DNA from: Amaranthus tricolor
Lineage: Eukaryota; Streptophyta; Magnoliopsida; Caryophyllales; Amaranthaceae
NCBI RefSeq assembly: GCF_026212465.1
Contig: NC_080056.1
Location: forward strand, 12,019,241-12,083,240
DNA: 64,000 nucleotides
Reading direction: 5' to 3'
In this document: in pieces, positions 47,361 through 60,407 of the stretch
Layout of the letters: each line of letters starts with the position of its first letter
Position numbering within the stretch: the stretch's first letter is position 1
Notes under the pieces: model-generated
Database searches by the model: none
What the model was told of the DNA's origin: nothing
What the model saw: only the letters and a program-made list of their open reading frames with translations
Translations under genes and position numbers: made by a program

Positions 47361-50300
47361 CTGTCAAATATATACCAAACTATAGTCAACATTAAACCAA
47401 ATTGAATACTTTAAGGGTGTATCTAGGATATAGTTTTTTTTAACCAAATTACATTTTGTTTGGCTTTTGGCTTGTATTTGGTAAATGCTTTCTTAGTTTC
47501 ATTATATTAGCTACATCTCACTTTTTTTTTATGCTATTTAATGCGTTATTAATATTATTTTTATCTAGATTTAAACTTCCTCCTACATGGATTTTTTATG
47601 CACTCCAATTCGTTACTATTTTGATCATTTATATATTGCATTATGCATAGCTAAAAGTTAGTAAAAGTTAAAATTATAAAAGTATGCAAATATATGATTT
47701 GAACAAGATCTCATTTGAGTATATTTTTCTTACACATTAGCCGTAATATTTAAAATAAATTTAAATATTAATACTTCCAATAACTAGAAAGTAGCGAGTA
47801 TTTCATAACGAAGGAAGTACATAACTAAAAATTATAGAAAATTACTAATATAAAATTATTAAATTCAAAGATTCAAACCAGATCTCACTAACTATTTTTT
47901 TGTTAAATATTAGCCGCAATAATATAACGTATAAGAAAGATGAAGTATAATTCCAAATAACAATCTCTCAACAATTTGCTTATGTAACTAACATTTAGCT
48001 GAAAAGCAAAAATTTCTTTTAGCAACTTTGTATTTGTATTTGGTTTTTTGACCCATTTTTTCATACGAACAATTAGCTTATTAAAATGACTTAACACTTA
48101 AAACATTAACATAGTAAATAAATATACATAGTAATTAACATACTAAAACAAATGTAAAACAAATGTAAAACAAATTTATATATATACATAGTAAATAAAA
48201 AATGTAAATGTATCATAAAGATGCAGGAAATAGGTTAAAGAACCAACTAATTAACATACTAAGTTTACTATATTTTACGTTATTATACTTTCTCTGTTTC
48301 AAAATACGTGCAATATTTGATTGTTCACGCAGTCCAATGCATTTATTTAATGTTTAATATCTATAAATATGTATAATAAAAAATTATAAAATTTTGATAT
48401 TAATAATCTTTGTATTGACATGAATCAAACAAAATCTCATTTGACTATGTTGTAATTTATACAATAAAAACTAATTACAAATTAAGATTAGTACGTGAAT
48501 AATGCAATATATTTTTAACGTTGCAAATAATTTAGTTGAAATCACATCCTTCAGTTATTGGTTAGTTAAAATCTTAAACAATGTTCATTGGTTAGTTGAA
48601 ATCACATTAGATTTTTTTTTAAGGAACCATCTCAACCAAAAGATTAAACTAATGGTTGAAACCTCAAAATATGTTATTTATATTAACAATAAATTTTATC
48701 TATTTTTTGTGTGAATTCGCTTAGACTAATTATGTTGTTGGGATATTTTTCTAAACTTACAATGATTGGTTTGTGTTGTGTTATATGATATTTTTTTTTC
48801 AGAAAAAAAAGAAAAATAAAGTTGAAAGTTATCAATGAAACTTATCAACAGCATTAATAGTTGTAATCAATAATAATGTTCATAAAAGTGGGTTAAAGTT
48901 ATAATACTACTTCCTCCATTAAGAAATATTTTCTATATTATGAGTATTTTATTGACATTATTTATCATTTAGGTTTATTTTATATTTTATAGTTGATATG
49001 CAAGACAGAAAAAATTATGTGAAATCTAATTTGAATTATTTAATCGCATATTTTCATAACAGTTAAATTTTTATAATTTTTAGATTTAAATATGTATAAT
49101 TCATTATATTAATTATAGAAAAATATTTGAATTGCTTAAAAAGTCAAATATAACAAATATAGTATAACCGACGAGTAGAGTTGTCCAAAACAGACCCGAC
49201 GATCAGATATTTACCCCACCTTATAACCGAAATCCGATTTTGACCCGGCTTGGATTTGCAATTGTGTAAAAATCAATGTTGGTACAAAATCTGATTTGAA
49301 CCGATCTAAAACACTTATCCAAAATTGACCCGATTACATGGTTATCAGAATCCTGATTCTGATTTATGATTCTACGATTGTACAATCTAAAACTAGGCGA
49401 TCGATTTGGAACGTAGGTAGGATTTTTATACGGTAGAATCGTGCGATCTTACTCAGCTCAAGAATTTAGATGGTAAGATCATAACACGATTCTACGATCC
49501 TACCATCCAAGGATCCGATCCTACTTTGGTAGTTTGAATCGTAAAATAACTTCATATAATAAAGATTTCACTTACATATAAATATATATTTAAAATAATT
49601 ATATCAATACCTTCATAAAATTGAAAATTTTCTTGATTTGCAGTTTAAGAATAATAATTAAAAGTATTTTTATCAAAATTTTATAGATGAAGTAAAATAA
49701 ATTTATATTTACATGTTAAAACTTAAAAAGAGAACATATATAATTAATAATTAGTAATCCAAAGCACATTAATGCATATTTATAGTATCACACGATCCTA
49801 CAATCCTATTATACCAATTTCGATCCTATCCCCTCAATAATACTAGGTAGAATCCCGATCTAAATAACTATGCTCGATTACTTAAATGCACTCCTCTACC
49901 AACGAGGTACGAACATTTAAGACATACAAAGAATACGCGCTAATGAGTGTGACTAATTTATTCCCGTTTGAGTCACATGTGATGATTCTCCTTTTTTTTC
50001 AATCTACATATTTTGACCATATTTTCTCTATTTAATGATCTATTTTTGGTTTTGTCCTTTTCTCGTAAAGAGTATTTTATATACATGATAAGTTATGACT
50101 TGGCAGGCCGATTCTGAACGTTATAGCCTAATCTTTAAACTTTGTCACCCTTTTTATTTTATCGTCATTCACAGATAAATAATTTTACAACCTACAAAAG
50201 TATAGAGGTCTAACTCACACCTAATTAGCCACAATAAAAGTAATTTGATTAACGATGGCGATTTAGGGTTAAACCTTCAATTAAACTACAATACCTAGAA

Positions 50301-51165
50301 ATGCATAAAGCAAATAGGGAAAACACAATAGAACAATCAACAATGGCGAATCAGAAATAACAAAGAACAAGAAGTTAAAAGCTATTGAAGTAACAAATTA
50401 CAAAGGAAACTATCCCTGGGAAAGGAAGATGAAGGATGAGCAAACAAAGTTTGAAATTTGTGGATGAGCATCGGAAAATTAAGGAAGATTAGGTTAGAAC
50501 TTTGAGGATGATGAAACAGGTTCTGCTTCGTGAGTTCGTTGAACCAAGCTCGCGTGAAATGGAATGAAATACTAATTTGCAATTTTAATTAATAATTCAT
50601 CATTACGTACGAACCTTGTGATAATTAAAGCCCAAAAAAGGATATCTCCTCATGAAACGGAGATCCCATTTTAAAATAAGTAATTAAAGAAGGCTAATTT
50701 AGTAGGCAATTGGCATGTGGAATGCATGTGTATGCATTTATTTTCTTGTACTCTTTGTTTTCCTCTTCATTTTAAAATAAGTAATATCCGTGTGGATGTA
50801 TGATATCAAATTTTCATATAATTTTAAGAATACTAAATTTTAAGGAGCAAATTTTTAGTCTCTGCAAATTCCAATGTGATAACTAAGCACAAAATTCTAC
50901 TTGATAGTAATTTTATAAAGTTAAAGAATTCCTTAAAAATATAACTTTCGATGTTAACTAAATTTCAATATCAACCAAATAAGTCATAAGAGGGAAAAAG
51001 TTTTTTTCTGTTATAACAAGGTAGTCAGCAAGTCTTGTATCAGACTATCTCATCGTGAGACTGGCCCATATAAGCAGTTCATTAGTAAACTAGTTTGGTC
51101 TGACACAATTGAAGTTATCTTACGGTGAGACGGCTTTAATAAATAATTAGTGCAAGGTAATATAT
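47361..51165. other. Long intergenic stretch with decayed repeats
   Basis: No gene supported. Possible MITE-like ends at 48289 (ACTTTCTCTGTTTC) and 48909 (ACTTCCTCCATTAAG) lack clear partners. 49180-49520 holds GACCCGAC/GATTCTACGATCC-rich repeat sequence like other degenerate elements here. 50370-50580 has a minus-strand 66-codon frame of no recognised family. Confidence 0.45.
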
Positions 51166-51171
51166 ACTCGC

Positions 51172-51421
51172 TCTATTCTTTTTATACTTTTCGTTTACTT
51201 TTTCTCACAGTTTTTAAAACAATTTCAAAACTCAATATCTTTAAATACGCATCATAAAAAATTATAAAAATATATAATTATAAAATATAAATTAAGAATA
51301 ATCTAAAAAGATCTCACATGTGTATATTTAATCTTCTATATAGCTTTAAAAACCTTAGTTAATTTCTCTCTCGTCAAAGTAAAATGTTATAAATAAGAAG
51401 AACATTAAAGAATGGATGAGG
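51172..51421. mobile_element. Stowaway-like MITE within the ~430-bp dispersed repeat, copy 2
   Basis: Left end CTCGCTCTATTCTTT, right end AAGAATGGATGAG, flanked by TA. The right part and the following ~260 bp (to 51680) match 40719-41160. Confidence 0.65.
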
Positions 51422-51913
51422 TATAATCTTTTGAAAGTCAATGATTCAATGGTGTTTGATTTTATTTATTGAAGATTATAAATGAATAACATAGAGATTA
51501 ACAAGTAAACGAACAACCCGTCATGTATAAGACGTTCTCAGCATGAGACTGGTGTTATATAAAAGGTCTATTAATTAAAAAAAACATTAAAAAAGACAAT
51601 AAAAACTGACAGGAAATAATTTTTTTAAATAGTTTAAACTGACTCAATTAAAATCGTCTGACAGTAAAATGATCTCAGTGATAAATAAACGAATAGCTGT
51701 TTGGCTGTTTCAACATTTACTACTTTCTCGAAACTGTCTCCCATGTTGTTGGCCTATAAATTATTAAGTCAAATATTATAATCACAAACTCATCATTCAT
51801 TAAAAAAAAAAAACCCAAATTAGTTGGCCCGTAAATATTTTCAATTACAGATTCAGACCATATATAATCTCCTTCTCCCCATCATTTTCAAAAACTTTAT
51901 TTCCTAAAAAAAA

Positions 51914-54900
51914 ATGAAAAGTGAAAAGGAATGTACAGGTGATATATGTTTGATGCCCATAAAGACAACCAGAAAGAAGATAAGTGAAGCCGTGGAGAAG
52001 CCGGATGAGCCGCTTAGTCCGGCGGCGCGTGTATTTCATGCGCCGCAGTTTAACTGCTGTATAATATCAATGGTTGGGTGTAAGACTGAGATCAATTTGG
52101 AGGTAATCAAACAAGGAATGTATGTAACCATGGTTAAGCATCCTCGCATCTCTAGTAAACTGGTATGCTCTTTTAATTTTCTATTTCTTTTTTTTCGTCG
52201 GTTTTTTTTTTTTTTTTTGCCGATTTAGCAAAGTCAATGTTAGCATGCTCTCCATAATAATGCAATTAAATTATGTGTTTATTTGGTGATAGGTTGGTTA
52301 GTGTGAGGTCATGAATGTGAAATTCAATTGGTGTGAATATATGACATAACAAAGTACTTCTAACATTATAGGGTGTGAAATTAGCTAAGATATATTCAAA
52401 AGCACCTTTTTTTTTTTTTTTTGATGAAAAGTAAAATATGATCGAAGTACTTCATAATATTCCCTACGTTTTTTATTTTGCACACAAATCAATTTTTGCA
52501 CCTTTTACTAATATTTTAAAATATAATCTCTCTCTTTCTTTTTAATGTTTCATTTATTTTTGGGTAATTGTTTATTAATTACTTTTACTTTGTATTTTAT
52601 TCTTAATGCATGTATTAAAATATAGTCAAATGAGTAATTTTTAGTTTTTTTTAATTTTTAATTATATATATTTATCGCTATTAAATATTAAATTAGTGCA
52701 TTCACAAACTTGCAAGCAAATGGTACATTTAAAATGAAATAGAGGGAGTAAAAAATAAAAAAGAATAATATTTATATATATAGCCTTGAGGGTTGTATAT
52801 AAGAAAAAATCTAGTAATTTTTAATATAACTCAATATAATATTTACCTTGTAAATATAAGATACTTCATTATATTTTATTATTTTAATTTTAATCTCTTT
52901 TAGAAACTTAAAAAATTACTTAAAACATTGATTATTTTCATATTTCATGCTAGATTCTCTTAAAAAACTAAAAAAATTGATAATAAAGAGAATTTGTTGA
53001 TTTTTAAATACAACCCTTAGGATTGCAAATATCAATACCCTTAAAAGGATAAATGATATATACAACTTTATTTATATTATTAAATATACTAATATTTACA
53101 ATTTTCGTTAAGTTGCATAATTAATTTATTGTTAATTAGTTAGACTATTAAAAATCCTACCATATTCCAAAATATTTTTTTTTATATTTATGTGTTAAAA
53201 AGCGTAAATTTTAAAGCCAAATATCCAATATCCAAACCGAATTAAAAAGTGATAATTTAATAATAAGTGTGTAAAAAGTTAGATCCCATATATATGTGCA
53301 TAATTAAAGAAAAAGGTTACCAAGTAGAAAAGCAAAAATTTAATGTCAACATGTCAAAAGAAGAAATAATACATCTTATTTGAATTGTATGATAAATTTT
53401 TGGTTCAATATAATGCCCCAAACAATCCAAGGATCAAATGCGATTTGTAAGTTTGTAGAGCAAGGTAGAAACGAGCACAAATTATGATAAAATTAAAGGT
53501 CCTAGTCTTGGAAGAGATGCATTATTCCATGTTAATCATTGATGCCCTTTTTTATTACACTTTGTTCGAATCAAAAGATTTGAAAGGAAGTACTAAAAGA
53601 TAGAAATTTGAAGGAATGTAATTTCCTTTATTTATATAATAAATGTAAAGCAAAGGGTTTGGGAATGAAGGGATTTCTCGGGAATAGTTCTTTAGTTTTA
53701 TTAGTTACGAAATCTCTTTTGTACTTCCTCCGTTCCGTTTTAGTCGCTACATTTATATGGACACGGGATTAAGAAAAGTGATTGACCTACACTGTAACTG
53801 ATTGTTTACTTTATAGATTATAGTATTTTATTATTGTTAATTGAAAAAGAAAAAGAAAAAATGGGTTGTTAGGTTACTTTATAGAGTATAGTATAATATT
53901 TTATTATAAAGTATAGAGTATAGAGTAGGATAAAAATAGGGGTAGGTAGAATTTTAAATGATTGTTTTATTACTAAAAACAGAGACGTAGCAAGTAATAT
54001 AAAATTGCCAAAATTTAAAAATATAGCGAGTATTATGAAACGGAGGAAGTATGCGAAAAGATTCAAAGGAAAAAATTGTTTTCACTTCTTCTCCCTTTAT
54101 TTCCCTTTTAAACAAATAGAAGATCCGTTTCCTTCGTTTTCCCTGTTTTTCCTTTCCCTTCTTCTTCCCTGCTTTTCCTTTCCATTTAAAAATACATATC
54201 CAAACAGAGTGTTAAATTTCGTGCGACATGCCTCTATGTCGCATAATAGATGTAGACCTACTAAAAAAAGATGCTTTCAAAATCTAGCGGCCGAAATTGA
54301 CTGTACTTTGAAAATAAATCAGAATTTGATTTGGGAGAGGCTTGATCGAGCAAACACGGTTTTAGTCTGGACTCTATTTTCCTTTCATACTAAGATCTAT
54401 AATTTTTTAATCTAATTAACTATCAATTCAAACATTTAAATAAAAAACGAGATAAAACCTAGAAAATCAAAAATAATCCATAGTTACATAGAATGTGGAA
54501 CGTAGCCATGTTTCGCGATCCGGGAACATTTGTCCCTAATTATCACGAAACGTGACTCAAATCGCTCAAGGTGACGCCCCGATATGAAAGACCTTTTTTA
54601 AAAAGTGTGTTGACCTTCATTTACGGTTTAAAGAATAAAGAAGGGAGGAAATACGAGATAAAACCTAGAAAACCAAAAAATATCCACTTAAAAAAAAATT
54701 CTGAATATATTTTTTTTCAAATATATTCTTTATACCTAATGTATCTTGTACCAAATCATTTCTGAGTTAATTAATGTTGCGTTTTTTGTTCTCGTTCCCG
54801 TTCCCGATTCCTAACCGAGTTGTCATTCCAATAAGTAACAAAAAGTAAATCTTATTAGCTTTCTTTTAAGTTTAAGATTAGAGTTGAAGATCCTAAAATA

Positions 54901-57900
54901 AGTTAAAATATACACTTCCTTTATCCGTTTGAATTTGTACCATGAGACTCTAAAAGTCTCACATATTAGTATATTGAAACTTCTATCAATTAGATAATTT
55001 ATGTGAAACTAACATTTCCACATTGTTGAATGAACTAATTTGTAGGTATTTGATCCAAAGAACCCAAGTACACCAATTGGATGGATAAGAACCAAAGTAA
55101 ATGTAGACGATCATCTTATAATTCCAAATTTGGATTATTCAGAAATAAACTCCACAGAGAAATTTGTTGAAGACTATGTTACAAATCTTTCCCAAACTCC
55201 TATGGACTTAACTAAACCATTATGGGAAATCCACATCCTTAACATCAAAACAAAGGATGCTAATGCCATTGCAATATTTAGAATGCACCATTCCATTGGG
55301 GATGGTGTTTCTCTTATGTCCTTAGTCCTTGCTTGTACTCGGAAAAGCTCGGATCCTAATGCATTGCCCACTCTTCCTACTGAAAATAAGAAGAAGAAGA
55401 AGATTATGGATGACACAAATGATTCATTTTGGTTGTATAGGTGCTTTTTGTGGCTTGTTTTGGTGTTTAAGGTATTGTGGAATACAATGATAGATCTATT
55501 GTTATTCACTAGTACAGCATTGTTTCTTAAGGATTCCAACACTCCTTTAAAAGGTTCTCCTGGGACTGAAACTGCTCCAAAGAAGTTTGTTTATAGGACT
55601 TTGAGTCTTGATGACATCAAGTTGGTGAAGAATTTCATGAATGTGGTATGTTTTTTTTACATCTGCTTAGGGGTGGTTTTGATCGGGCATGTACAAGTTA
55701 TCCAACCGCACTGAGGCTTAAAAATGGTTCAATAAATTATATGCACTTCTTATTTATATGAAGTTGCACATGACTTTTGCTCCCAAGGGTCAATTAAAAG
55801 TAACATCTTTGTCAATTTTTATCATTAACAAGAGTAAGAGGTCACAGGTTCAATCATCAGTTTAAACTTTTGATTGAGTACATATAGTATATTCTTAACC
55901 TCAACTACCAACTTAAGCTTTTGGTTAAGTATATGATATCAGAGCCAGCATGACAAGAGGTTACCGGTTCGAATCTCAACCAGTACTCCTTGTTTAAAGT
56001 AAAATATTCAGCGTTTGGTATGAGAAGAGTCTATGCTGCATCCACACTTTTAGTCCAAAAGACTCTCATGAAGTAGTTTAATTGCTTTAGTTTCCTTTAA
56101 GTTAATCAATCAAGTATTAATTATATTTATTGATGTTTTTATTCAGACGATAAATGATGTGGTTTTGGGGATAACTCAGGCGGGAATGTCACGTTACCTT
56201 AACAGGAAGTATGGTTAGTCCTAATTAAGCTTTTTAATACACTAATTATTATAGTTTTATATCTTTTTTCTTTTCTAATGCTGGTTTATTTGAAAGTATA
56301 GTGTTCTTAATTTGTAGTATGCTCAACACATGAATAGGTGAATTGAAGGGAGATGAGACGGGCCAGAAGAACAATTTGCCTAAGCATATTCGCCTCAGAT
56401 CAACCCTCCTCGTGAATATCAGACCAACTTCCAAACTTGAGGTTTAGCACATTAATACTAATTTTGTTGTTTGTTGGCTTGTTGCTTGAGGTTGTGGTTA
56501 AACATGGTAGTAGGTCATGTTTATGTTGTGGAAAGACCTATGCAATGGGCCAATAAAAGTCGGATTAAGCTCACATGAAATGGGCCAGATAAAGCTGACT
56601 CAAAGAAAAAATAAAAATAGGCTCAAATAAGTCGGGCCTTCTCGGCCTGCTTTAATCCAATCGTTTAAATTCTTAAAAATTTCCATTGAAATAAGGCATG
56701 TTCTATTGAGTAACAATTGTCAATCATAATCAGACTATTGAATATTATAAAATTATAGTAATTTATTATATAGCTAGACTTGTGAGAGACTCTCTCAGTT
56801 AAATAACATTAAAATAAGAAGTTCATATACTAATAATTTATGTTATTGGTTTATTTAACCCATGTACAATCTGCGTCTCATAGTGCGATAGTCTCATACA
56901 AGAATTTGTGTTTGTTATACTTGAAGCAAAAAAGGGCCAGTTTAAGGCCTGTTTTGGCCCGTTTTATGTTTAAAATTAAATGATCCTTTAAAGTCCAACA
57001 CATTTAAAATTCAGCCCGTTTAAAGCCCGTGTATCAAGGGGTTGAATTTTGGCCTCTAATGGGCAACCAGCCCATTACACAACCCTAGTTATGGCTTTGT
57101 CATACTAACATGACCTTTTATCAATTTTAATTATTTTTGTAGTATTAAATTTAGAAAGCGAGTTTGAAGTAAACCTAGGATTTATGGTTTGTGCTTGAAG
57201 AAAAAATGAGCCGGAAGAATAATTTTTATGGTTTGCATGACTAAAATTGGACCAATTGTTTTGACAGGATTTAGCAGAACAAATGGAAGCAAATGATCCA
57301 AAGAAAAAATGGGAATGGGGGAACTCAATTGGTTATATACTTCTTCCCTTTGACATCTCATTACATGATGATCCTTTGGATTACATACGTAGTGCTAAGG
57401 CTACCATCGACAAGAAGAAACAGTCCCTTGAATCAGTTTTGACCTATTCATCTGCTAAGCTTATGCTCAAGACCTTGGGCCTTAGGGTATGTACGTCTAG
57501 TTTGGTACATCACTTACCTACTTTTTCAACCGTACTAATAACATCATTGTTTTACAGATAACTGCAGGTGTAACATATAGAGTTTTGTCCAATACTACCT
57601 TATCTTTTTCAAATATGGTGGGTCCAAAGGAAGAAATAAGCTTTTATGGTCACCCCATGACTTTCCTTGCTCCAAGTGTTTACGGACACCCACATGTATG
57701 TTGTTTCAAACTTGCATATATTTTTACTCCTATTATTTGTTGTTCAAAAACGCTTTTGGGTTGGATTCTTTATTGGCTTTTGATTTTGGTGTTTTAGTGG
57801 GTCAAAAAACTAAAAAAAACAAATTTTTTGTAAATGACATTTCAGCTGGTTGCAACTGAAAAGCTCGTTTTTTATTTAATTTTTCAGTTGGCTTTTGGTT

Positions 57901-58651
57901 TTTGGCTTATTAGTTGGTCAAATAGCCAAAAAAATATGTTTGGTAAATAGCTTTTTAAGCCAACTAAAAAATTGGCTTTTAAACAAAAATAACAAGCTAC
58001 TCCCATTTAGCATTTTTGGTTGCTTTTGACTTATTAACTTACTTTTTCTTTAATAAACAACCAATAGCTAATACTTGTAAGCATAATTACCACTTTTTCT
58101 CTAATTTACTAAACATCTCCATAAACAACTGGTTTTTACAGCTAGTTAAAAAGCCAATAAAAACAGCCAACATTTCTAGCTGGTCAGACCAACAAACTAA
58201 AAAAGCTAACTTTATCGGCTTATTTCATTAGCTTTTGACTTATCGGTCTACATTTTCTTTAATAGACATCCAATAGTAAATATATAATTTTTCCATACAT
58301 CTCCTTAAAACGATTGGTTTATCTAACTAGATTAAAAGCTAATATTTCCGACGATTTAAATAAGCCAACTTAAAAAGGCAATAACCAACGACTATTTGTA
58401 AGTTTGAAGCTCTGATCTCCATAGCTAGTAATTCATTCAGTCAAAAAATATCTATATGATTATGGTAAATTTATAGCGTTGTGAAACTGGTTTTGTATGT
58501 GATGCAGGCTTTGACAGTCCATTACCAGAGTTACATGGATACAATGACCTTAGTTCTAGCGGTTGATCAAAATGTGATCCCAGATCCCCACAAGCTTTGT
58601 GATGATATTCAAGATTTACTTGGACTTGCTAAGCAAGCAGCTCAGCAGTAA
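51914..58651 (+). CDS. WSD-type O-acyltransferase (wax ester synthase / DGAT)
   Basis: Bifunctional WS/DGAT enzymes esterify fatty alcohols or diacylglycerol with acyl-CoA, usually at the ER, making wax esters for the cuticle. Exons: 51914-52162, 55046-55645, 56147-56213, 56338-56441, 57268-57486, 57558-57695, 58508-58651. All introns are GT-AG and the frame stays open, giving 506 residues, the usual size. The N-terminus has LSPAARVFHAP; exon 2 has the catalytic HHSIGDG motif (HHxxxDG) and a hydrophobic segment (FLWLVLVFKVLWNTMIDLL) that may contact membrane. Exons 3-7 hold TINDVVLGITQAGMSRYLNR, the conserved GNSIGYILLPF and SNMVGPKEEISFYGHP, and the C-terminal YQSYMDTMTLVLAVDQNVIP. Intron 1 is 2.9 kb with a MITE. 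No frame damage seen. The substrate is inferred from family. Confidence 0.93.
53724..54049. mobile_element. Stowaway MITE in intron 1 of the WSD gene
   Basis: Ends CTTCCTCCGTTCCG and AAACGGAGGAAG, perfectly inverted over 8-10 bp, flanked by TA at 53722-53723 and 54050-54051. 326 bp. Confidence 0.88.
55850..56080 (+). mobile_element. TRIM relic in intron 2 of the WSD gene
   Basis: Degenerate repeat with AACTTAAGCTTTTGGTTAAG, primer site TGATATCAGAGCC, then GGTTCGAATCTCAACC and CTGCATCCACACTTTTAGTC as in the intact TRIM at 46044. The terminal repeats are decayed. Confidence 0.75.
57740..58400. repeat. Degenerate inverted-repeat element in intron 6 of the WSD gene
   Basis: Several copies of AGCCAA..GGCTTTT-type motifs on both strands (for example TTGGCTTTTGGTTTTTGGCT near 57890 and complements near 57960 and 58140), typical of a worn hAT-like MITE. 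No boundary or TSD fixed. Confidence 0.4.
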
Positions 58652-59189
58652 AACGTCTTCATGATTTAGAATACATTTTCATGTTACATTACTAGATTGA
58701 TTGAACAACATTAAACATATACTTCTATTTTATTAGAGGAACAAAGCATAGATAATCATGATATTCTATCACGTGTAAATTGACTACTTTAAAATGGGGG
58801 TTCATTTTAAAGTCATAAACTTGTTTGTAACCAGACGCGATTCAAAAAAAATTGTGATGTTGATAATTTAATAAAGAAAATTACAACTAATTTTGTACAT
58901 AGTTAACCAAAGTTTCTAGAACGTCTCATTGAATTAGCACGAAAGAGAAAATTAAATGCTTTATTTCTATTTTTTTTTCAAGATTTTGGTGGAAGCTAGA
59001 AATTTTGATATGAAACTCCCGTTTCAATTATTCATTCCTTTGGTGGAAGAGACAGAAAATGGCAAAGATCAAAGGCTTGAAATAGTTGGATGCAAGGAGA
59101 CAAAAAATGTGCAATCAGTATTGTGGAATTGGAAAATCATGTTGCACACAAATTAACCCTTAAATCAGCAACTCAGTATTGATCAATTT

Positions 59190-59365
59190 TAGATTCTTGA
59201 CGTGATATCAAAGTTTGTGTGACAAGAGATTAAGGGTTCAAATCTTAACCACATTTCATTTATAGCGGAATATTTATTGACCAGGTATGAGAGGGTTTGT
59301 ACTGCATCCATACTTCTAATCCAAAGGGATTTCATATGAGGGGGCGTTTAGAGTGTATATGTTAG
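59190..59365 (+). mobile_element. TRIM relic downstream of the WSD gene
   Basis: GTGATATCAAAGTTTGTGTG primer-site remnant, GGGTTCAAATCTTAACC, CTGCATCCATACTTCTAATC and ATGAGGGGGCGT match the TRIM internal region and polypurine tract; the ends are lost. Confidence 0.75.
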
Positions 59366-59400
59366 GAATTTTTATGTATTTGGGTTGGGCCTATTGTATA

Positions 59401-59540
59401 CTCCCTCCTATTCTTCCCATTAGTCCCATTTGACTTTTCACCAATTTTTAGGTGGGTCAAATGGGACCACTTAAATAGGAGAGATAATGTAAATTAGTAA
59501 ATTGTTAATGATTTCTTATTAGATTAATGATTCTCTCCAA
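59401..59540 (+). mobile_element. Mariner/Stowaway-type terminal sequence, probable left end of the MLE
   Basis: TA then CTCCCTCCTATTCTTCCCAT, with internal inverted piece (GACTTTTCACC..., GGTGGGTCAAATGGGACCAC). It lies 1 kb before the mariner transposase remnant, in the orientation expected of its left terminal repeat. No matching right end was found before the window ends. Confidence 0.5.
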
Positions 59541-59984
59541 AATTATAATTTTGCCGCCTAATTCCAAAATTTTAAATCTGAAAATTAACATAAAAATTCT
59601 GAAAATTGAAAATAATTTTGAAAATACTGAAAATAGAAAATCTGATACAAGTTCTTACTAATACATTCATGAATTCATACATTACATAGTTAACCATTGA
59701 TTAAAATTAATGGTTCCAACAACGCAAAATGAAATTACATAAGGATCGACTACTTAATTTCCCCAAGCTTTTTCAACTCTTCAACAGCATCGGGATAGTT
59801 GTAGTCTTTGCTGATCATGTGATTGCTTATTCTTTTTTCTTTTATCGACTTCAGAAAAAAATCAAAACATAAACTGATGCATTAAAATTAGGCCACAAAA
59901 TTAATGCCAAACAACCACATTTGTCAAATCTTTTTGTTTCATCAAGTATCCAAATGTCCAAAAATTCCAAAAACTTAAAAACAG

Positions 59985-60350
59985 ATTTATTGAGAGGGAA
60001 GCTTGAAAAAATGAAAATCCAAAACTAAAAACAAAAAACAGCAACTCAGGAGGGAAAAAATCAAATGTAGGATACACAGAATTTGAGAGGGAAGCATGAT
60101 AAAAATGAAAATCCAAAACTGAAAACAGAAAACAGCAACTCAGGAGGAAAAAAAATCAAATGTAGGGTACACAGAATTTGAGAGGGAAGCATGAAAAAAT
60201 GAAAATCCAAAACTGAAAACAGAAAAAAGCAACTCAAGAGGGAAAAAAATCAAATGTAGAGTACATAGAATTTGAGAGAGAAGCATGAAAAAAAATGAAA
60301 ATACAAAACTAAAAACAGAAAACAGCAACTCAGGAGGGAAAAAAATCAAA
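59985..60350. repeat. Minisatellite of ~95 bp, about 3.8 copies
   Basis: Units start near 59988, 60083, 60177 and 60272, containing GAGAGGGAAGCATGAAAAAA, AACAGCAACTCAGGAGGGAA and TAGGGTACACAGAA. It ends just before a TATATATGC box and the mariner start codon, so it is probably part of the element's 5' region. Confidence 0.9.
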
Positions 60351-60407
60351 AATCCTCTATATATGCTCTATCAATTGCACACATTAATTGCACATCAAAC
60401 AAACACA

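Noticed and set aside
54220..54260. Short GCGACAT hairpin as a possible ncRNA
   Set aside because: Too short and in a WSD intron; no conserved RNA family features.
57585..57797. Separate 70-codon gene
   Set aside because: Read-through of WSD exon 6 into intron 6.
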